DNA of 64,000 bases, taken from Hermodice carunculata (Eukaryota; Annelida; Polychaeta; Eunicida; Amphinomidae). A model generated the notes under the pieces. It had not been told where the DNA came from, searched no databases, and was given only the letters and a program-made list of their open reading frames with translations. Positions 31,310-44,199 of the stretch are shown here, piece by piece; within the stretch, counting starts at the first letter, position 1, and every line of letters begins with the position of its first letter. The position numbers and the translations under genes are program-made. Where the stretch lies: the NCBI GenBank assembly GCA_964020975.1, contig OZ026623.1, positions 90,042,788 to 90,106,787 of the forward strand. The letters are read 5' to 3'.

Positions 31310-33589
31310 ATAAAAAATTGGTAAGCAACTAGATGGCTCAGGCTGTGCAGAAATGCTCCTATGTGACGAGCTGTGAAGATTGTCCAGCTATGCAAATGAC
31401 ATGGGTTTCCCGTGTCTATGCATGAAGGGATTGAGGGTGCTCTAGCTAAAATGTGATTCCTTTGTTACATGTCATGACATCACTTACAATACTAAACACT
31501 GAATGCATGATTTTCTATTCTGGTACCCACATGAATATTCAGCCCTCTGCAAAGTTGTTTGGCGCCAATTTTAAGTTTGTAGATCGCTTTACATATTAAG
31601 GACATGTACTTGTATCCTCGCTTTTGGATGACCAGGATATCTAACGTCAGCATTAAACTTTATATTGGCGAGCAAACATGATGAAACTTAAATTTCATGC
31701 ATATTCCAATGATATCAAATACTGCTTTTCAAATCAAACTGCACTTCTCTCCATACAAGACAGCTGTGGGGCCAGCATACCACCAATTTTTTAAGCAGGT
31801 TTGTCATATGAGTAGACTCTTTCTTTTTCTCCTATTGGTCGACGCACTATCACATGTCTTCCTATATTCATGTGGATCCACTGCTTTTGCTGTCTCAAAG
31901 GCACTGGACCCGGTCCAGGCCTTATGTGCGGCTAGTCCAGACATCTTGAACGATGCAACGTTACGATGTAACGTGATGCGTGATCAGCCACTTTCAACCA
32001 ATCACAATCTAAAGTTAAATACACTGTTGGGTAGTCCCCACCTTTATTCCCTGGGAATATAATAGACGGGCTCTTTTAGATAATTTGATAAGGATCATTC
32101 TGCTATCTTGATCTTGAATCTTTGACACGAATACTTGCACAGATGCATATGACAAACAGTTATTGTCTTTGCTCTGTCATCCTCATAGATGCATTGGTCT
32201 ATCGACCTGTCCACACCAATATAATCATTGAGCCTTTCGCATCAACGCATATTGTGTGAATAGGTCGATAGAGCCATGTATAGGCCTCATCCAAAGACTA
32301 TAATTGAATTTTATCAGCTTGTGTAACAACGCGTTTCGTTGACTTATGGGACCGTCTAAGTCTTGCTCTGCAAGTGGCATGTTTGTTTTAAATCGGGTGC
32401 AGTCTTTTGGGGAGCAAAGAAGGAAGCTCGTATATGGTTTTCAATGCAGGCTTTTTGAAAGTGACAGCAGGCATAGACAAACCCCATAACCTCAGCTGAC
32501 TGACAAGTCAGCTGGGTTAAATCGGTAGTTGATATTTTTCAATTTGTTGCTATTTTCAAGTTTACTCTCGGTAATAAATGATCAAAGTGGCTTAATGGGG
32601 GCCTTTTTCTGGGGTATGGTTTGTTTTAACTCCTCTGGGAATTCTGATTCGCCATTATTATATAGTGCTTCCCTGCCAGGTATGATTAAAGTAATATCTT
32701 TTGCTTCCTCGGTGGTCATGTCATATAACCCAAGATGGCAAATATTTTTTTTTATCCAGAGGGATGGGGAAAAGGGTATGAAGTGTAGGTATATTTATGT
32801 CTTGTAACCAGCATATATGTACAGGTAAACGAGATGTTTAAACCGCGCAGAATGCACCATAATGGCTGACAGTCTCAGCAGATGGTTCAGCAATCTAGCT
32901 GTCAGTAGCAAGTTTATGAAACGTCCCTTTCTTTGTTTTGTTTCGATACTGGCAAAAGCTATATCTAAACAGGTCAGAGACCTCTACTATCCAATTGCCA
33001 TCCAGACTATGCCCCCTGCAATTCCTCCCTCCCAAGCACAATGACAATTACTTGCAGAATATACATTTTGGTTAATATTACCACCCAGGTATTATGGTGT
33101 GTACTGTTGCTACTCCAGACTGTACCATGTTTAATGTTGAACTATTTTAACATGTCAAACACTTCTCCCATAGTTACTCACATGAAAACACAATAGTTTT
33201 CAACGTAAACGTGGAACGATTTTACGACCGAGATGAAATACAAAAGAGAATCCTACTGGAACTACTTTCTTGAGTGACGTACCTTAGCAACGCAATGTTG
33301 CCTGTGCATATAAATACAGGTGCACAATTGCGTCGGTCCACACGAGCATTTGTTTTTGAGCCCGTAGGCCTACGTATGATTTCAAACGGATTTATATCCG
33401 TATATTGGCCATATTATATGTCATAAAGGACACTATGGAGTTTGATCGCTTTGGTACAGCCATAAGGGACGTTTAAGATGGCTAGAATTCCTTTGCACGA
33501 CAGTGAAGTGAAAAATGTACCTGTGTATTAAGTGGACATGGAGCCACAGGCATCAAATGTATTATGTGAAAAATGTTCGCAGGAAGATT
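31310..33589. other. No recognised gene
   Basis: Several plus-strand frames of 60-121 residues (for example 31697-32062 and 32529-32807) show no domain or phase-conserved structure. A small foldback sequence lies at 32189-32280. Confidence 0.4.
32189..32280. repeat. Foldback (inverted repeat) of about 92 bp
   Basis: The left arm TGGTCTATCGACCTGTCCAC pairs with the right arm GTGTGAATAGGTCGATAGAG with few mismatches, around a loop of about 45 bases. It may be a small MITE or a remnant of one. No target-site duplication was identified. Confidence 0.65.
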
Positions 33590-35000
33590 TATAGACTATA
33601 GAAGCCATGGAAACAGATTTTTTTTTATTCCAGTAGAGTTTTGGAGGGACAGACATGTTGATGCCTGTTATGGTGCTATTGATAGAAAATAGCAGTGTTG
33701 GCTGAACGTGAATTGGTGCTGTCTTCAATGCATTATAGGAGCCAGTTTGGTTGTGCAAATAGTACCAACAGGAAATCTTAATTCAGCATTGGAAAGGTGT
33801 CTGCAAAGATTGATCAGTAAACTTATTGTATTCTGAATATACAATACAGATGTAGTGTGTACACATTACTACGGTAATGTTCACAGAAAATAACACTGTT
33901 GGTGCTGTCGCCACGATGCAACCCCCCCCCCCAAAAAAAAAAAAACAAACTATAATTGTTAGTCTGTGCTGTATTTGTCACATATTAGTATCTTCATTTC
34001 ATTGGTATTTGCTTCTATGACTTGTAAATAATATCATATAAGTTATGATACCCCTGGTATATGTCTCATAGAAGAATTTCTAGTCAGTGATTACTTAGTC
34101 AAGTTAACTACATCAGTGTGGGTGTAGGCTAGTGGGACCATTTCAGATGCATGTATCAGTGAACTGTCTTTCTTTACAAGTATAGAGTGTAAGAAACTGC
34201 GTGTGGACTCTTAAGCATCCGTGTTGCAATTTATCTTAGTTGCACTGATTGCATGTCCCAATTAATTGTTAGAAGTGGGAATTTGAATCTACGTATACTG
34301 TGGAACCCCACAAATACGGCCAATAGGTGGCTGTAATCTTAGAGTGGTTGCCAAGTACTGTATTACAGTTAAATTTGTTGCACTTAAATGTGACCTGGAT
34401 TAAGGGGTGGTCGTTTTTGTGGGGTGACTGTTATGCGGGGTTCCACTGTATTTATAAAATACTGAAGAGAGTTAGTTGAAATGCAGCAGAGTAGAAGTGA
34501 CAGCAAGGACAATCTTTACTTAAAACTAACAAAAATGTACTGGCATTGTGACAATAACAGAAACTAGTCGTGTTGGCTGAGATGAATTGGTGCTGTCTTC
34601 GATGCAGTGTGTAACCTTATTGAGTAATATATACAATGGGTGTATCTTAATACAACATTGGAGATATGTCGGCAAAGATAGGTTAAATGTTCTAAAAGCA
34701 TACAAGACACATATAGCTGCAGCATGATTTTCACAGAAAATGACAATACTTAATACTATAAGTGTGAGATTATGTGGAAACATCAAAGGCTACTGTGATG
34801 AATGAGTGCGGTATTTGAAATATTCATTGTATTTTATTCCAGTGGGCTGCTAACATTTTGTATGACCAAATGGAAATATGTAAAAGTGTAAATAATACAG
34901 CTGGTAATTTCCTGAATGTAAAATGTCTAGTCAGTGATTTCTTAGTCAGGTTTTTTACTTATCCATGCTGGTGTCAAGCTTTAACTTTGAATGAAAGATA
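33590..35000. repeat. Diverged tandem duplication, offset about 870 bp
   Basis: Blocks around 33690-33905 (GTGTTGGCTGAACGTGAATT, then GGTGCTGTCTTCAATGCA, and 'ttcacagaaaataac') recur at 34570-34745 (GTGTTGGCTGAGATGAATTG, GGTGCTGTCTTCGATGCA, 'ttcacagaaaatgac'). Also, CTAGTCAGTGATTACTTAGT near 34080 recurs as CTAGTCAGTGATTTCTTAGT near 34927. Both copies are highly diverged. The pogo-like MITE at 34298-34448 lies between matching blocks. Confidence 0.7.
34298..34448. mobile_element. Pogo/Tigger-like MITE, 151 bp
   Basis: The ends are CTGTGGAACCCCAC and GCGGGGTTCCACTG, an inverted repeat of the 'CAGTGGAACC' type used by pogo-like Tc1/mariner elements. A TA dinucleotide flanks each side (34296-34297 and 34449-34450), the expected target duplication. 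The interior is short and has no coding capacity. Confidence 0.75.
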
Positions 35001-35230
35001 TTTGAATGCAACTAATCACATTTTGGTTGTTTGTGACACATCAATCTTTTTGGAGACTTGAATTTTTGTTGCTTTGACAATTGATGTGAGCAGGAGCTAA
35101 TACCATTAGTTGAATTCGAATCACTGAACAAGGAAACTTGCTTCCATTCTTTTAGGGTGGCACTTTGCAAGAGAGTAATATTAATGCTTTACCTTCTCAA
35201 ATTAAGTATCTTGACACATTCCACATACAG

Positions 35231-36652
35231 TTGTGTTCACGGACAGGTTTCCTGTGAAGTCGAACATTTTCCCGTGCCTTTTCCGCGCTGCAAACGCGAA
35301 AATGTCATGACATAATGGCGTTTTGTCACATTTATTTACTCGCACTGTGTTCAGCTGTTATTTCATTTGTGTTTCTGCGCACTCCGGAACCAAGGGCGCT
35401 GATGTGTTATTTATCCACATTTTGCTTAACAGCGCGAATGGAAACCAAGTGCGACTATTGTTAATTTAGTCCTATGTCATTGATTCTCGGAAGCGTGATT
35501 GTGCTTGAGCGCACGTGATTGCGCATTTAAGCATAACATGCAAAAAAAAAAAAAAAATACGAGCGGAAATTTGTGCTCCTGACATGTCGATGTATACTGG
35601 CACAGGTGTTCATCAGTTTTGCAGTTAAGTCAACGCAAACACAACATTTTATTTCAACTTGTCTGGAGGGGAAACAGCACATGCAGGCTGCATGGCCCTG
35701 GTTACTCGAGAACAATATTTCTGGGTTCCAGGTGAATTTGAGGTCCCGTAGCACCTGTTGCGGTATGTGCCGCTCCCCATACATCCAAGGAATGATGAAA
35801 ATTTATTGCATTCAAATATATTTGGAAAGAATGTTTACCGCATTAATGTGTTTCCTTCGCCTTAAAATTAATTATCTTGTATATTTTTCAAGTTATTTAC
35901 AATTGGCGGAAGAATTAATCGTATGAAAACTGAAATTTTTGGCAAAACAAAATTTCCTCTGTGCACATCAAGTCCGGAGCACATCGTTTTGCCCTCATTG
36001 ACACAAGACGTACGGCAAATATGCCTTCCATACGTCTCGCCATCGTTAAAGATCCTTTCATAAGATCTTTTTGCGCCTTAATCCGATAAAAATATCACAA
36101 TTTTGCGTGGTAATCGCACAGAAATGAAAAGTTTTACGGACTAGTTTAGCGTTGTCAAGCCGCCATACTTTCTTGCAGGCCTGGAGACCTGGGCGGAGGG
36201 TTTATGTTTAAAAAGGTCATATTATAATATTAGCGACGTCATCATTAGCCATTAGAAAGGGGTTTCAGCATGATGGGACCCTTAGCATTGTGTTTTTGCC
36301 GCCAATTGGTGGCACGTGCATGGTACGTGTAATACTTCAGCTCACTTCACAACAGCGTGCTTACGTACAGCAAAGAGCAATCATCTGCGAACAAACGCAC
36401 CATGTTTCACTCGTTTTCATTTGACCATATACCTCAATCTTGACATACGTGAGGTACATCCTAGAGTAAAACCTAACGGAACATAATGTGTGTAAGTAAA
36501 GACACAAACAATTAGACCTAAGTGCAATTTTACGCAAACGCAAATACGTTTAAATAGAATTTATCATGGGAAAATTTAGGATAATATGCGGTACTTTCCG
36601 TGCGTAATCAAGAAGAGGCGCACTTGGAGGGAACCTATCCCTGAACACAACT
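35231..36652. mobile_element. Tc1/mariner-like non-autonomous element, about 1.4 kb
   Basis: The left end CAGTTGTGTTCACGGACAGG matches the reverse complement of the right end (CAGTTGTGTTCAGGGATAGG, then TTCCCTC), giving inverted repeats of about 27 bp. TA flanks both ends, and the CAGTTGTGTTCA start is common in Tc1-like elements. No transposase is recognisable inside. The frames at 35573-35926 (plus) and 35527-35784 (minus) show no catalytic motif. The interior has CpG-rich stretches unlike the surroundings. Confidence 0.65.
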
Positions 36653-39600
36653 GTATATTGCCACATTATGTACGTTTATTCGACATGACTGGACCGATAA
36701 CATAATTGTAAGTCATTTCATTCAATAAAATGTTAATAGTTATTACATACATCTGTGTTTGTTATGGTTCTGTGGTTTGAGACTTTAAGTTTTAGACCGT
36801 TGAAGTTCAACTCTGATGCAATCTAAGCAATTTCATATTACAGGTTGCCTTCAAAGAAATGTATATTTAGGGAAAAAAACAGTCTTTATTTTATTGGTGA
36901 TCACCAGAGGTGCCAGAGTGTATATCTGAAAAACTATGCAATGTAAACCAATATGGAATCCACTTACAAAGGCTTATTGTAGTACACTGGCTTTTATTAA
37001 TTTTGCGTGTGTGCATAAGTCAATTTATACTGAAAATTTAACACAACAGGCTGTGGATTTACAAGCATATGTTCAAATGTCACATTATCCAAGCTGCATT
37101 GCCAAATGTCTTTAAGTGGGAAGGAATTTGTAATGACATTTATTTGGAAATAGGGGCTGTAGAATAACTTATGATAAAGGCTACTCACAGCATAAACTTA
37201 TATACTGCCTTGTGCATCTAGGATTATTCCAAGTGAGTGTGTATGTATTTATGTGTGATGGCATGACTGTTATTGTTTTGGTTGTTGCTATGTCCAAGCC
37301 CCATGTGGAAAGTAGGTCACAGTCGATACAAAAACTGGTATCAGGCCCAGATGGGCAATTAAGCTCCCCCATTGGGTTTGCCCCTATTGCCTCAGTGGAA
37401 GGCCAGTTGGGCTATATGGGCTAATAGGCATATTCTGATGATAATGTAGCAGCTTTATCTGGCTATGTTTCTTAGCTAGGGTCCCCATCATGCAAAACAC
37501 AGCCATGTGGAATTCTATATGTCTGCAGTAGACTGTTTATAAGACACCATTTAGCTGCGACTCGCTCTGTTCTGGGTACTTATTTTGTGGCAACATTTAG
37601 TTAAGAGATACATACTTATATTTATTAGTGCATGCATTAAAGTTAAATTCATAGTGAATTCCGTTATTATAATATTTGAATGTGTGTATGCACTTCAAGT
37701 CAATGTATACCTTGTCTGTGCATCACAATAGAGAAAAACAATTCGTTTTTTATTTCTGTCTCCTCTTTTGTGTACGGCACAGACTCGCCATTTGGTTAGG
37801 TATGACAATTAAAATTGTGCATTTATGAGGATGACAGACCAATGATCATGTTGGTCTGTTAGTCTGTTGGCGGATGACTGGCACAGATACACATAAATGT
37901 GATTTCGTCATAATAATTCATACCCTGTAAATGGTGTGTGTCCTGTCCACTTGAAGATAGGATCATATCCGCACTGAAATTGGCACGAGTAACGAGTCAC
38001 AAAGAAGGCTCAGTTTGAAGATGAATGGAAAAGAATGGGGCCCCTCGCTCGGCCCTTAGGTGGGAAATCGGATGAAGAATGTCTGGATTTTCCTAACAGT
38101 AGCAAAGGGCATATTGTCTTTCCTCCGATGTAATCCCATTTTTAGCCGAAATGGATCTGGACAGTTTCATTTTACACCCGACTGTAGTGGCTTCCCCAGA
38201 ACTTACATAATGTTTGATTTGTGAGTGTCCTTTTTTACTTGGGGATATAAGTACATGATCAAACCATGCAGATCATCCCATGACCACACACACGTATCCT
38301 ATAGGTCTCATGTAGTAAAGTCATAGGAACTTCACAGTGGCAGCCCATCAAACCATGGATGTATCACATATCGTACGTACATATAAGTGCAGGTCGTTGG
38401 GATTAACTTTGCCATACCAAGTGCCATGGCAGTGCACTTTCAAATTTCGTGACAACACTCGAGGCTTAAAAATGTGTCACACAGCAAAGCTGGCGGCATA
38501 ACAGTGTTGCCGACCTAGAGAAGTCTCTGTAACACCCAACGATTTCAAAGTGCTAATCTTCATGCCCACGACTCCACTAGCCCTGAGCCTAAAACGTATG
38601 TGCAGCTCTGGTCCACAGAGGTGCATTGAAAGTGCCTGTGGGGTGCCAAGTTTCTGATATATCGGTTTAAGATATTGATGACTGCTGGGTGATGTTTAGG
38701 ACTTTGGAACCTTGTACTATGGATCAGAGTGACAGTTTCTATGGCTCAAGCCTATACATCTATAAAGCTGCGGTCTACCAATTTCTAAACATTAATCATG
38801 TTTCTATATCACGTGGTCAAGACTGCATGCGAGCTCTTGCATCCAATGGACACACTTCCCACATACCTCTACCTGTATCCTGAGCCACCTGCTTCCTGCT
38901 GTACTGTCATTCGGAGTTATATGTGATATGTATGCAGGGCAACCTATCTGAGGAAGTTTGTCTCCCTGATTGACATGAACATGACAAAGCTTTGTGTCTC
39001 TCTGACTAACGTATATGTGTCCCTTGTACATTTGAAGCACATGGCTGTTAGTGATATACATTTCAAACAGTGCGTGATAGTTAGCAACTGTTGCTTAGCT
39101 CAGCTAATATGCGAAACCTTTTCCAGTGTTCGATCATACTGGAGGAAATCATGCAGTGTAGTTAGGTGTTTTCTGCAGGTGAAAATGACTGAATATTACA
39201 GGTACTAAACAACCCACCCTTGACCAGTGTCATGCACAGTTGCTGGTAAGAGGTCATTTATGGCTTAGTGCTATTGGGTTCCATTGACCAAATAGCTTTT
39301 CCTACATATATCTGTGAGATTAAAATCTGCTCCATTCATATACTAGCAAATTGGTTGTCAGTTGGAGTAACAGAGTGAAATGTATCACATCAATCACTTT
39401 TGCAATTTAAGTTAGGGTTTGCGAGGAAAGGTGATATGTTGATACAACAATATGCTGGAATGTTTTTGTGTGTTTATTTTAATCCAACTTTTTCGATTGG
39501 GTAGTCCATTGGTATCCTTTTACAGATGAAATCAGACTTGCCAGTTGAAACAACACTGCAGTAGCCACTTGTTCTGTCTTTACCATTTATGGTATGTTTT

Positions 39601-40501
39601 GCATATATTGCTTCCATCACAATATATCTTCCAAACGCTTAACACACAGCCCTGCAGAGTCGGATTTATACCTGAGAGCAGTTGATTCATTTGTCAATCT
39701 GTGGCAAAATACTAACCTGTCATGGACCAATGCTGCAGCAAAGTTTAGAACGGCTATCAAACTTTGAAGCTGTCTCTGGTGAGTCTGCTGTCTTGAACAT
39801 ATGTCCAGTTTGTATTGTAGTATCTATACACATGTGTCAGTGGTGTTTATCAGAATGCTTAGAAAAGTGAATGCTGCATGGGGTACACCACCTTCCCCAA
39901 TTGACCAACACGCCTAAATGCGTAAGCAGGACAATGAGACTGTGTCTTTCAGTGTCAGAAAATCATGTCATACACTAGAACTTAAAAACTATGTTTGGCC
40001 ACCCACCGTTTTATAAATTGAGTAGTAAGATGGAAGATAAGTGTGCTCACTTTTGCTCCAAATTAAAATTGAGTGTATGTAAAGTACACATTTTGCCCAT
40101 TTATATTCCGTTGCAACTGAGGGTCCTTACTAATTGAAATGTTCCTTTAAACTGATTTAACTTCTACCTTGTACAAGCACATGTATCTTTCAGCAATTGA
40201 CAATTGAATCAAATGTTCCTAATTTGTAATGACTATCTGATGTGGTGTAATCAAATAGGTGAAAGCCAAATTGCTGTTTTAGTAGTGCATAAATCTTATA
40301 CCAGATTTGTTAATTGCCCCAAGATGAATCAGAATTAAAAGTATAGTGGTATATGGAACACAATGCCTTTGGTCCAAATAAGTTAGTACTGTGACCTACC
40401 ACTGCAACGCTCTGTACGTGGTAACCGGCCTTTTTCCGTTGCTGGGTAGATCACTCGATCCTCGGCCATGTCATACGTTTCTGCCATCGGTTTGTTGTGC
40501 G
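36653..40501. other. No recognised gene; probable intron or intergenic
   Basis: Nearly 4 kb with only short frames on both strands. If the THAP-like exon at 40.5-40.8 kb belongs to a live gene, its downstream exons could lie here on the minus strand. The frame at 37181-37372 (minus) has no diagnostic motif. Confidence 0.4.
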
Positions 40502-40792
40502 TTATTTTTCTGCAATCGTCCAGTTGCTATACAAAAATAACTTGGGCTCTGGGTGATCTGGTGGCAGACCTGCACCCCCAACAATATGTCTTGAACAAAT
40601 TCTGTCAAATTTGCCTGCTTCATAATCTTCTGTTCTTCTCACCATGTTCAACCACTCCTGTGGTTTCTGTTTTTGTGTCTTCAGAGGAAAACCGTGGAAA
40701 GCTACGCCTTGCATCCAGGGGTATGTATCCAATTTACCCAGTTTGCTTGTGTCTGGCTTACAGTCAGGAACTGTGCAATTGTAGATTGTCAT
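40502..40792 (-). CDS. THAP-like zinc-finger exon (host-type gene)
   Basis: A 96-residue minus-strand frame starts MTIYNCTVPDCKPD. It contains the first cysteine pair (C-x4-C), then GVAFHGFPL (compare the 'v.FhrFP' block), then PQEWLNMVRR (the conserved tryptophan helix) and KFDRICSRHIVGGAG, whose C-x2-H completes the C2CH zinc site. The spacing of about 54 residues between the second cysteine and the CSRH is slightly above the usual range. THAP domains bind DNA and sit at the N-terminus of transcription regulators and P-element-type transposases. The ATG a few residues before the first cysteine fits an N-terminal domain. A GT near the 'PKLF' codons may be a splice donor. The parent gene could be a host regulator or a transposase. 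Confidence 0.65.
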   Translation of the reverse strand: MTIYNCTVPDCKPDTSKLGKLDTYPWMQGVAFHGFPLKTQKQKPQEWLNMVRRTEDYEAGKFDRICSRHIVGGAGLPPDHPEPKLFLYSNWTIAEK

Positions 40793-42092
40793 TGTAGCTT
40801 GTGAATACTTCCGTCACACGTTCTAAAATAATGATCAACTTTGGCGGTGTCCTTTCCCTGTACTTTAAATATGACACAATATGGCTGCTATATTGAAACG
40901 AGCTAACCTGCCGCAAGTTGCACCGGGAAATGACCCTGGCGTGGCAGCGGCTACCTGCGTTACTAGCTATTTTGGACCTATAGGCTTTGCAAAGTTCCAT
41001 TTGTGTAACAGTGATTACCCACCTTATCCCTGTTGTCTGTATTGAAACATGATTTGGGGGTGGAACAACTACTGTATTTACATTTGAATCTAATATGTCA
41101 TATTCTTGCCTCAGTCTGTTCATGGTAAAGACCTTTTCAGGGTCGCTGATGAGCTCTTCCTCCCAAGCTTCCAGGTTGAATCACTTGCTTGGCCTTATGT
41201 CCCGTTTTTAATGTATCTTGAACAATGACAGCGTTTCTGCCTACATTTTGCTGCAGACCACGAGCAAACATATCAAGTCACAAGAATGACAATGTGAGCT
41301 ATTAAGGTGTAGATCTCCTGGCCATCATGGGCATTGGACCTCATCGGGATGCGGGGGGAGGGGATGGCTTGCTGTGTTCACGTCACCATTCCTGACCTGA
41401 CTAGGTGTCCAGTCATCAGTAGCAACTTGTTTTTGCCATAGTCTTTGTTTCTGTGTGTGGACATGGATCACTCTGTTCAGGTTGGTGTGGCTTACCCGAA
41501 TAGTTATCCAGCATTAGTAGCAACTGATTCTTTTTTCAGTGATTTAAAAAAAAGAAAACGACTATATGTATATTGCGACTTGGTATATGTCCACAATTTA
41601 CATCAATTTTAAGGAGAATGTCCAGTAAATGCATCCATCTCTAGTAATAGACATGAACTTTTTCTCACTAGCATATTTGCTTTCGGTAATGAAATTTGTT
41701 ACAGCTTTTGTGTAAAACTTTTCAATCCAAAACTTACTGTGAAAGTTTAATAGGATGTTTTGTGGGGATAGTTAACTCAATTTGTTGACAAAGTTAACTG
41801 TGCCTCTCTTTTGTTACTTGGAATGTCAATATATCTATAAAACTTCATGTTTGCGAAGTTTATAATTTTAAAGTATTATAAAATTACAACTTTACTAATA
41901 TCTCAGAAAATGCAAAACTTCTCTGGAAAATATAAGGACTTTCTTATTACTAAATATCAGACTGATCGGATAAAATCTTTTTCCCAAAAGCAGTGACAAA
42001 TTTTAGGTTCTTAAAGGAAATCTACTTGAGTAAGTACATTCACATTTATCACCGGATTTGAGGGTTTAAAGCAAAACAAAAAATATTCCAAG
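40793..42092. other. No recognised gene; possible 5' flank of the THAP-like gene
   Basis: The minus-strand frame at 40764-41123 has no domain I recognise. AT-rich sequence follows towards the TA array. Confidence 0.4.
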
Positions 42093-42194
<102 letters not shown>

Positions 42195-42599
42195 GTTTTA
42201 TGTTGTTGTAAAGCTAAAAGCGGTTACTACCTCTTGGAATGAGTAGAATGTTGTTTCTTAATATCAAAGGGATTTATTGTTTGTAATAAGTTATGAAGAT
42301 GTATCGTGGATCTGACCGCTATCTCCATTATATCTTTGTTGACACAGCAGTAATCACCACTAGGCTCTGCCTCTTGGCATTTGTGTGTTATCTAGATAGC
42401 GGCAGTTATGTTCATGAGAAGATTACGATGTTCATATATTATGTAGCACAGATATATTCGCCTTTTCAGTGTTACTACTACTACTTTTAAACGGATCCCA
42501 CGTGGAAAACTATAAGTGATTATGGACAGTTTGGTAGCACAGTATTTATTTTTTTATTTTGTTTAATTTTATGTGGACGCATACTCCTGCGTTACTGGA

Positions 42600-43400
42600 T
42601 GAATATTGGGTATTTTGTTTTTTATGGTGTCAATCAGGATTGGTTGTTCAATTGCTAAATGTTTGGAATTTAGCACAATTTGTGACAAACTGCTGATTAT
42701 TGATACAATAAACATTCTGAAGATTTTATCTATTTAGTTAAGAAGTTACATTAGAAAACATATGACGCCATGGCTGACACAGAGAATCTTGCACTAAACA
42801 CATGAGACGGAATAGTAAACTTAAAGGCGGGGGGCAGGTGCAGGAGTCGGAAAAACAGCACATGGGCCCCGCGCTAAACGCCATAATCAATCCATCGATC
42901 AGGAGAGACGTGGTGGTAATGTACAAATTTGGACATTGTAAACGATTTTAAGAATACATGCATGGGCAAAAGTAGCCATAACACAACCATGCTAACTGGC
43001 AGTTAATAAGATAATTTTACAAATTCGCCAAAACGGGGGGAACTAACATACTGTCACCTGGTTATGATATTTGGTAAGAAAAACGAGACCAGGTACATTC
43101 CCACCAAGTTTAAAGAGAATCCATCTTACGGTATTTCAGACGTTACAAATTACAAAAACACGAAAATTAGTTTAGAAAGAGAAAAAATCACTGCGCTATT
43201 TGTGTGCAACCTCCTCAACTAGTCCACCCTTTGGGAATAATTTGCATGATGGTTAAAGAATAAAACATATGCAGTGCCACTTAATGTCCAGGGCTAACAA
43301 GATGTGTTGTATGAAATTTCGAAGCAGATCGTCAAGCAGTTTCGAAGAAGGCTTCCTAATATTTCTCCGAGAGTGAACAAAAATATTCTTTAAAAAAACG
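42600..43400. repeat. Segmental repeat A, copy 1
   Basis: This is a diverged direct copy of 52520-53270. Shared phrases in the same order are 'ggacacagag.atctt', 'cagcacatgggccc', 'aacgatttt..gaatacatgcat', 'aaccatgctaac.ggcagtt', 'aggtacattc..accaagtttaaagag', 'gcagtgcc', 'ccagggctaacaag' and 'tgttgtatgaaa'. The last third also follows, more loosely, the phrase order of repeat family R. Confidence 0.8.
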
Positions 43401-43720
43401 CAAAGGATAATATTTCCTCCATATCATCATATTTCCAGTATTTCCCACAATATTGGGTACGCTGGTAAGCGTGTGGCATAACCCACGCTGTTCAGACCAA
43501 AACAAGCCAGCATCCGGTCCATTGCAATTGTAACTACGAATGCGTAATGAAAGAGACCACAGAGACCCAGTTATCATTTGTCGGTTTTAATCAAGCAAGC
43601 AAAATCATCCCAATATGACAAATAAGCTGACCGAAGGGTTCTGTAGTTAAGTCACACCTTATCCGGAAGTGCCCGTATAGAATTCAAAATCCATTGGCGA
43701 AACAGCGTAAATCCAGGTTT

Positions 43721-43893
43721 CTTGCAAAAACAAAAAATACCAAAAAAAACAAAAAAAAAAACAAAAACAAAACAAAACAAAACAAAACAAAACAAAAAAA
43801 AACAAAAACAAAAAAAACAAACAAAACAAAAAAAAAAAACAAAAAAAAAAAACAAAAAAAAACAAAAACAAAAAAAAAAACAAAAAAAACAAA

Positions 43894-43925
<32 letters not shown>

Positions 43926-44040
43926 AAAAACAAAACAAAAAAAAACAAAAACAAAAACAAAAAAACAAAAAACAAAACAAAAAAAAAAAAAAAAAAAAAA
44001 CAAAAAAAAGAACAAAAAAAAAAAAAAAAAATAGAAAAGA
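43721..44040. repeat. A/C low-complexity tract
   Basis: About 320 bp of A runs separated by single C bases, (A3-10 C)n. The long frames on either strand (K/N/Q-rich or F/L/C-rich) are by-products of composition and not genes. Confidence 0.97.
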
Positions 44041-44199
44041 AGGAAAGAACTGCAGGGGCAAAGCATATGTAGGCCTGTAGGGCCGTTGAGCAAGTTAAAA
44101 TAATTGAAGGAAAGACTGTTTAGGTGTATAAAAAGCATTTTGTTGGATTTAGTTTACAAAAATAATAAGCAGTTCTTTGCTTCTGCTTTAACAAGTTCA

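Noticed and set aside
31697-32062. 121-aa plus-strand frame with a hydrophobic segment (SRLFLFLLLVDALSHVFLYS)
   Set aside because: No domain, no neighbours and no phase evidence; probably chance.
43659-44138. Long frames (up to 159 aa) rich in F/L/C on minus and K/N/Q/T on plus
   Set aside because: They are translations of an A/C low-complexity tract in every phase and have no protein character.
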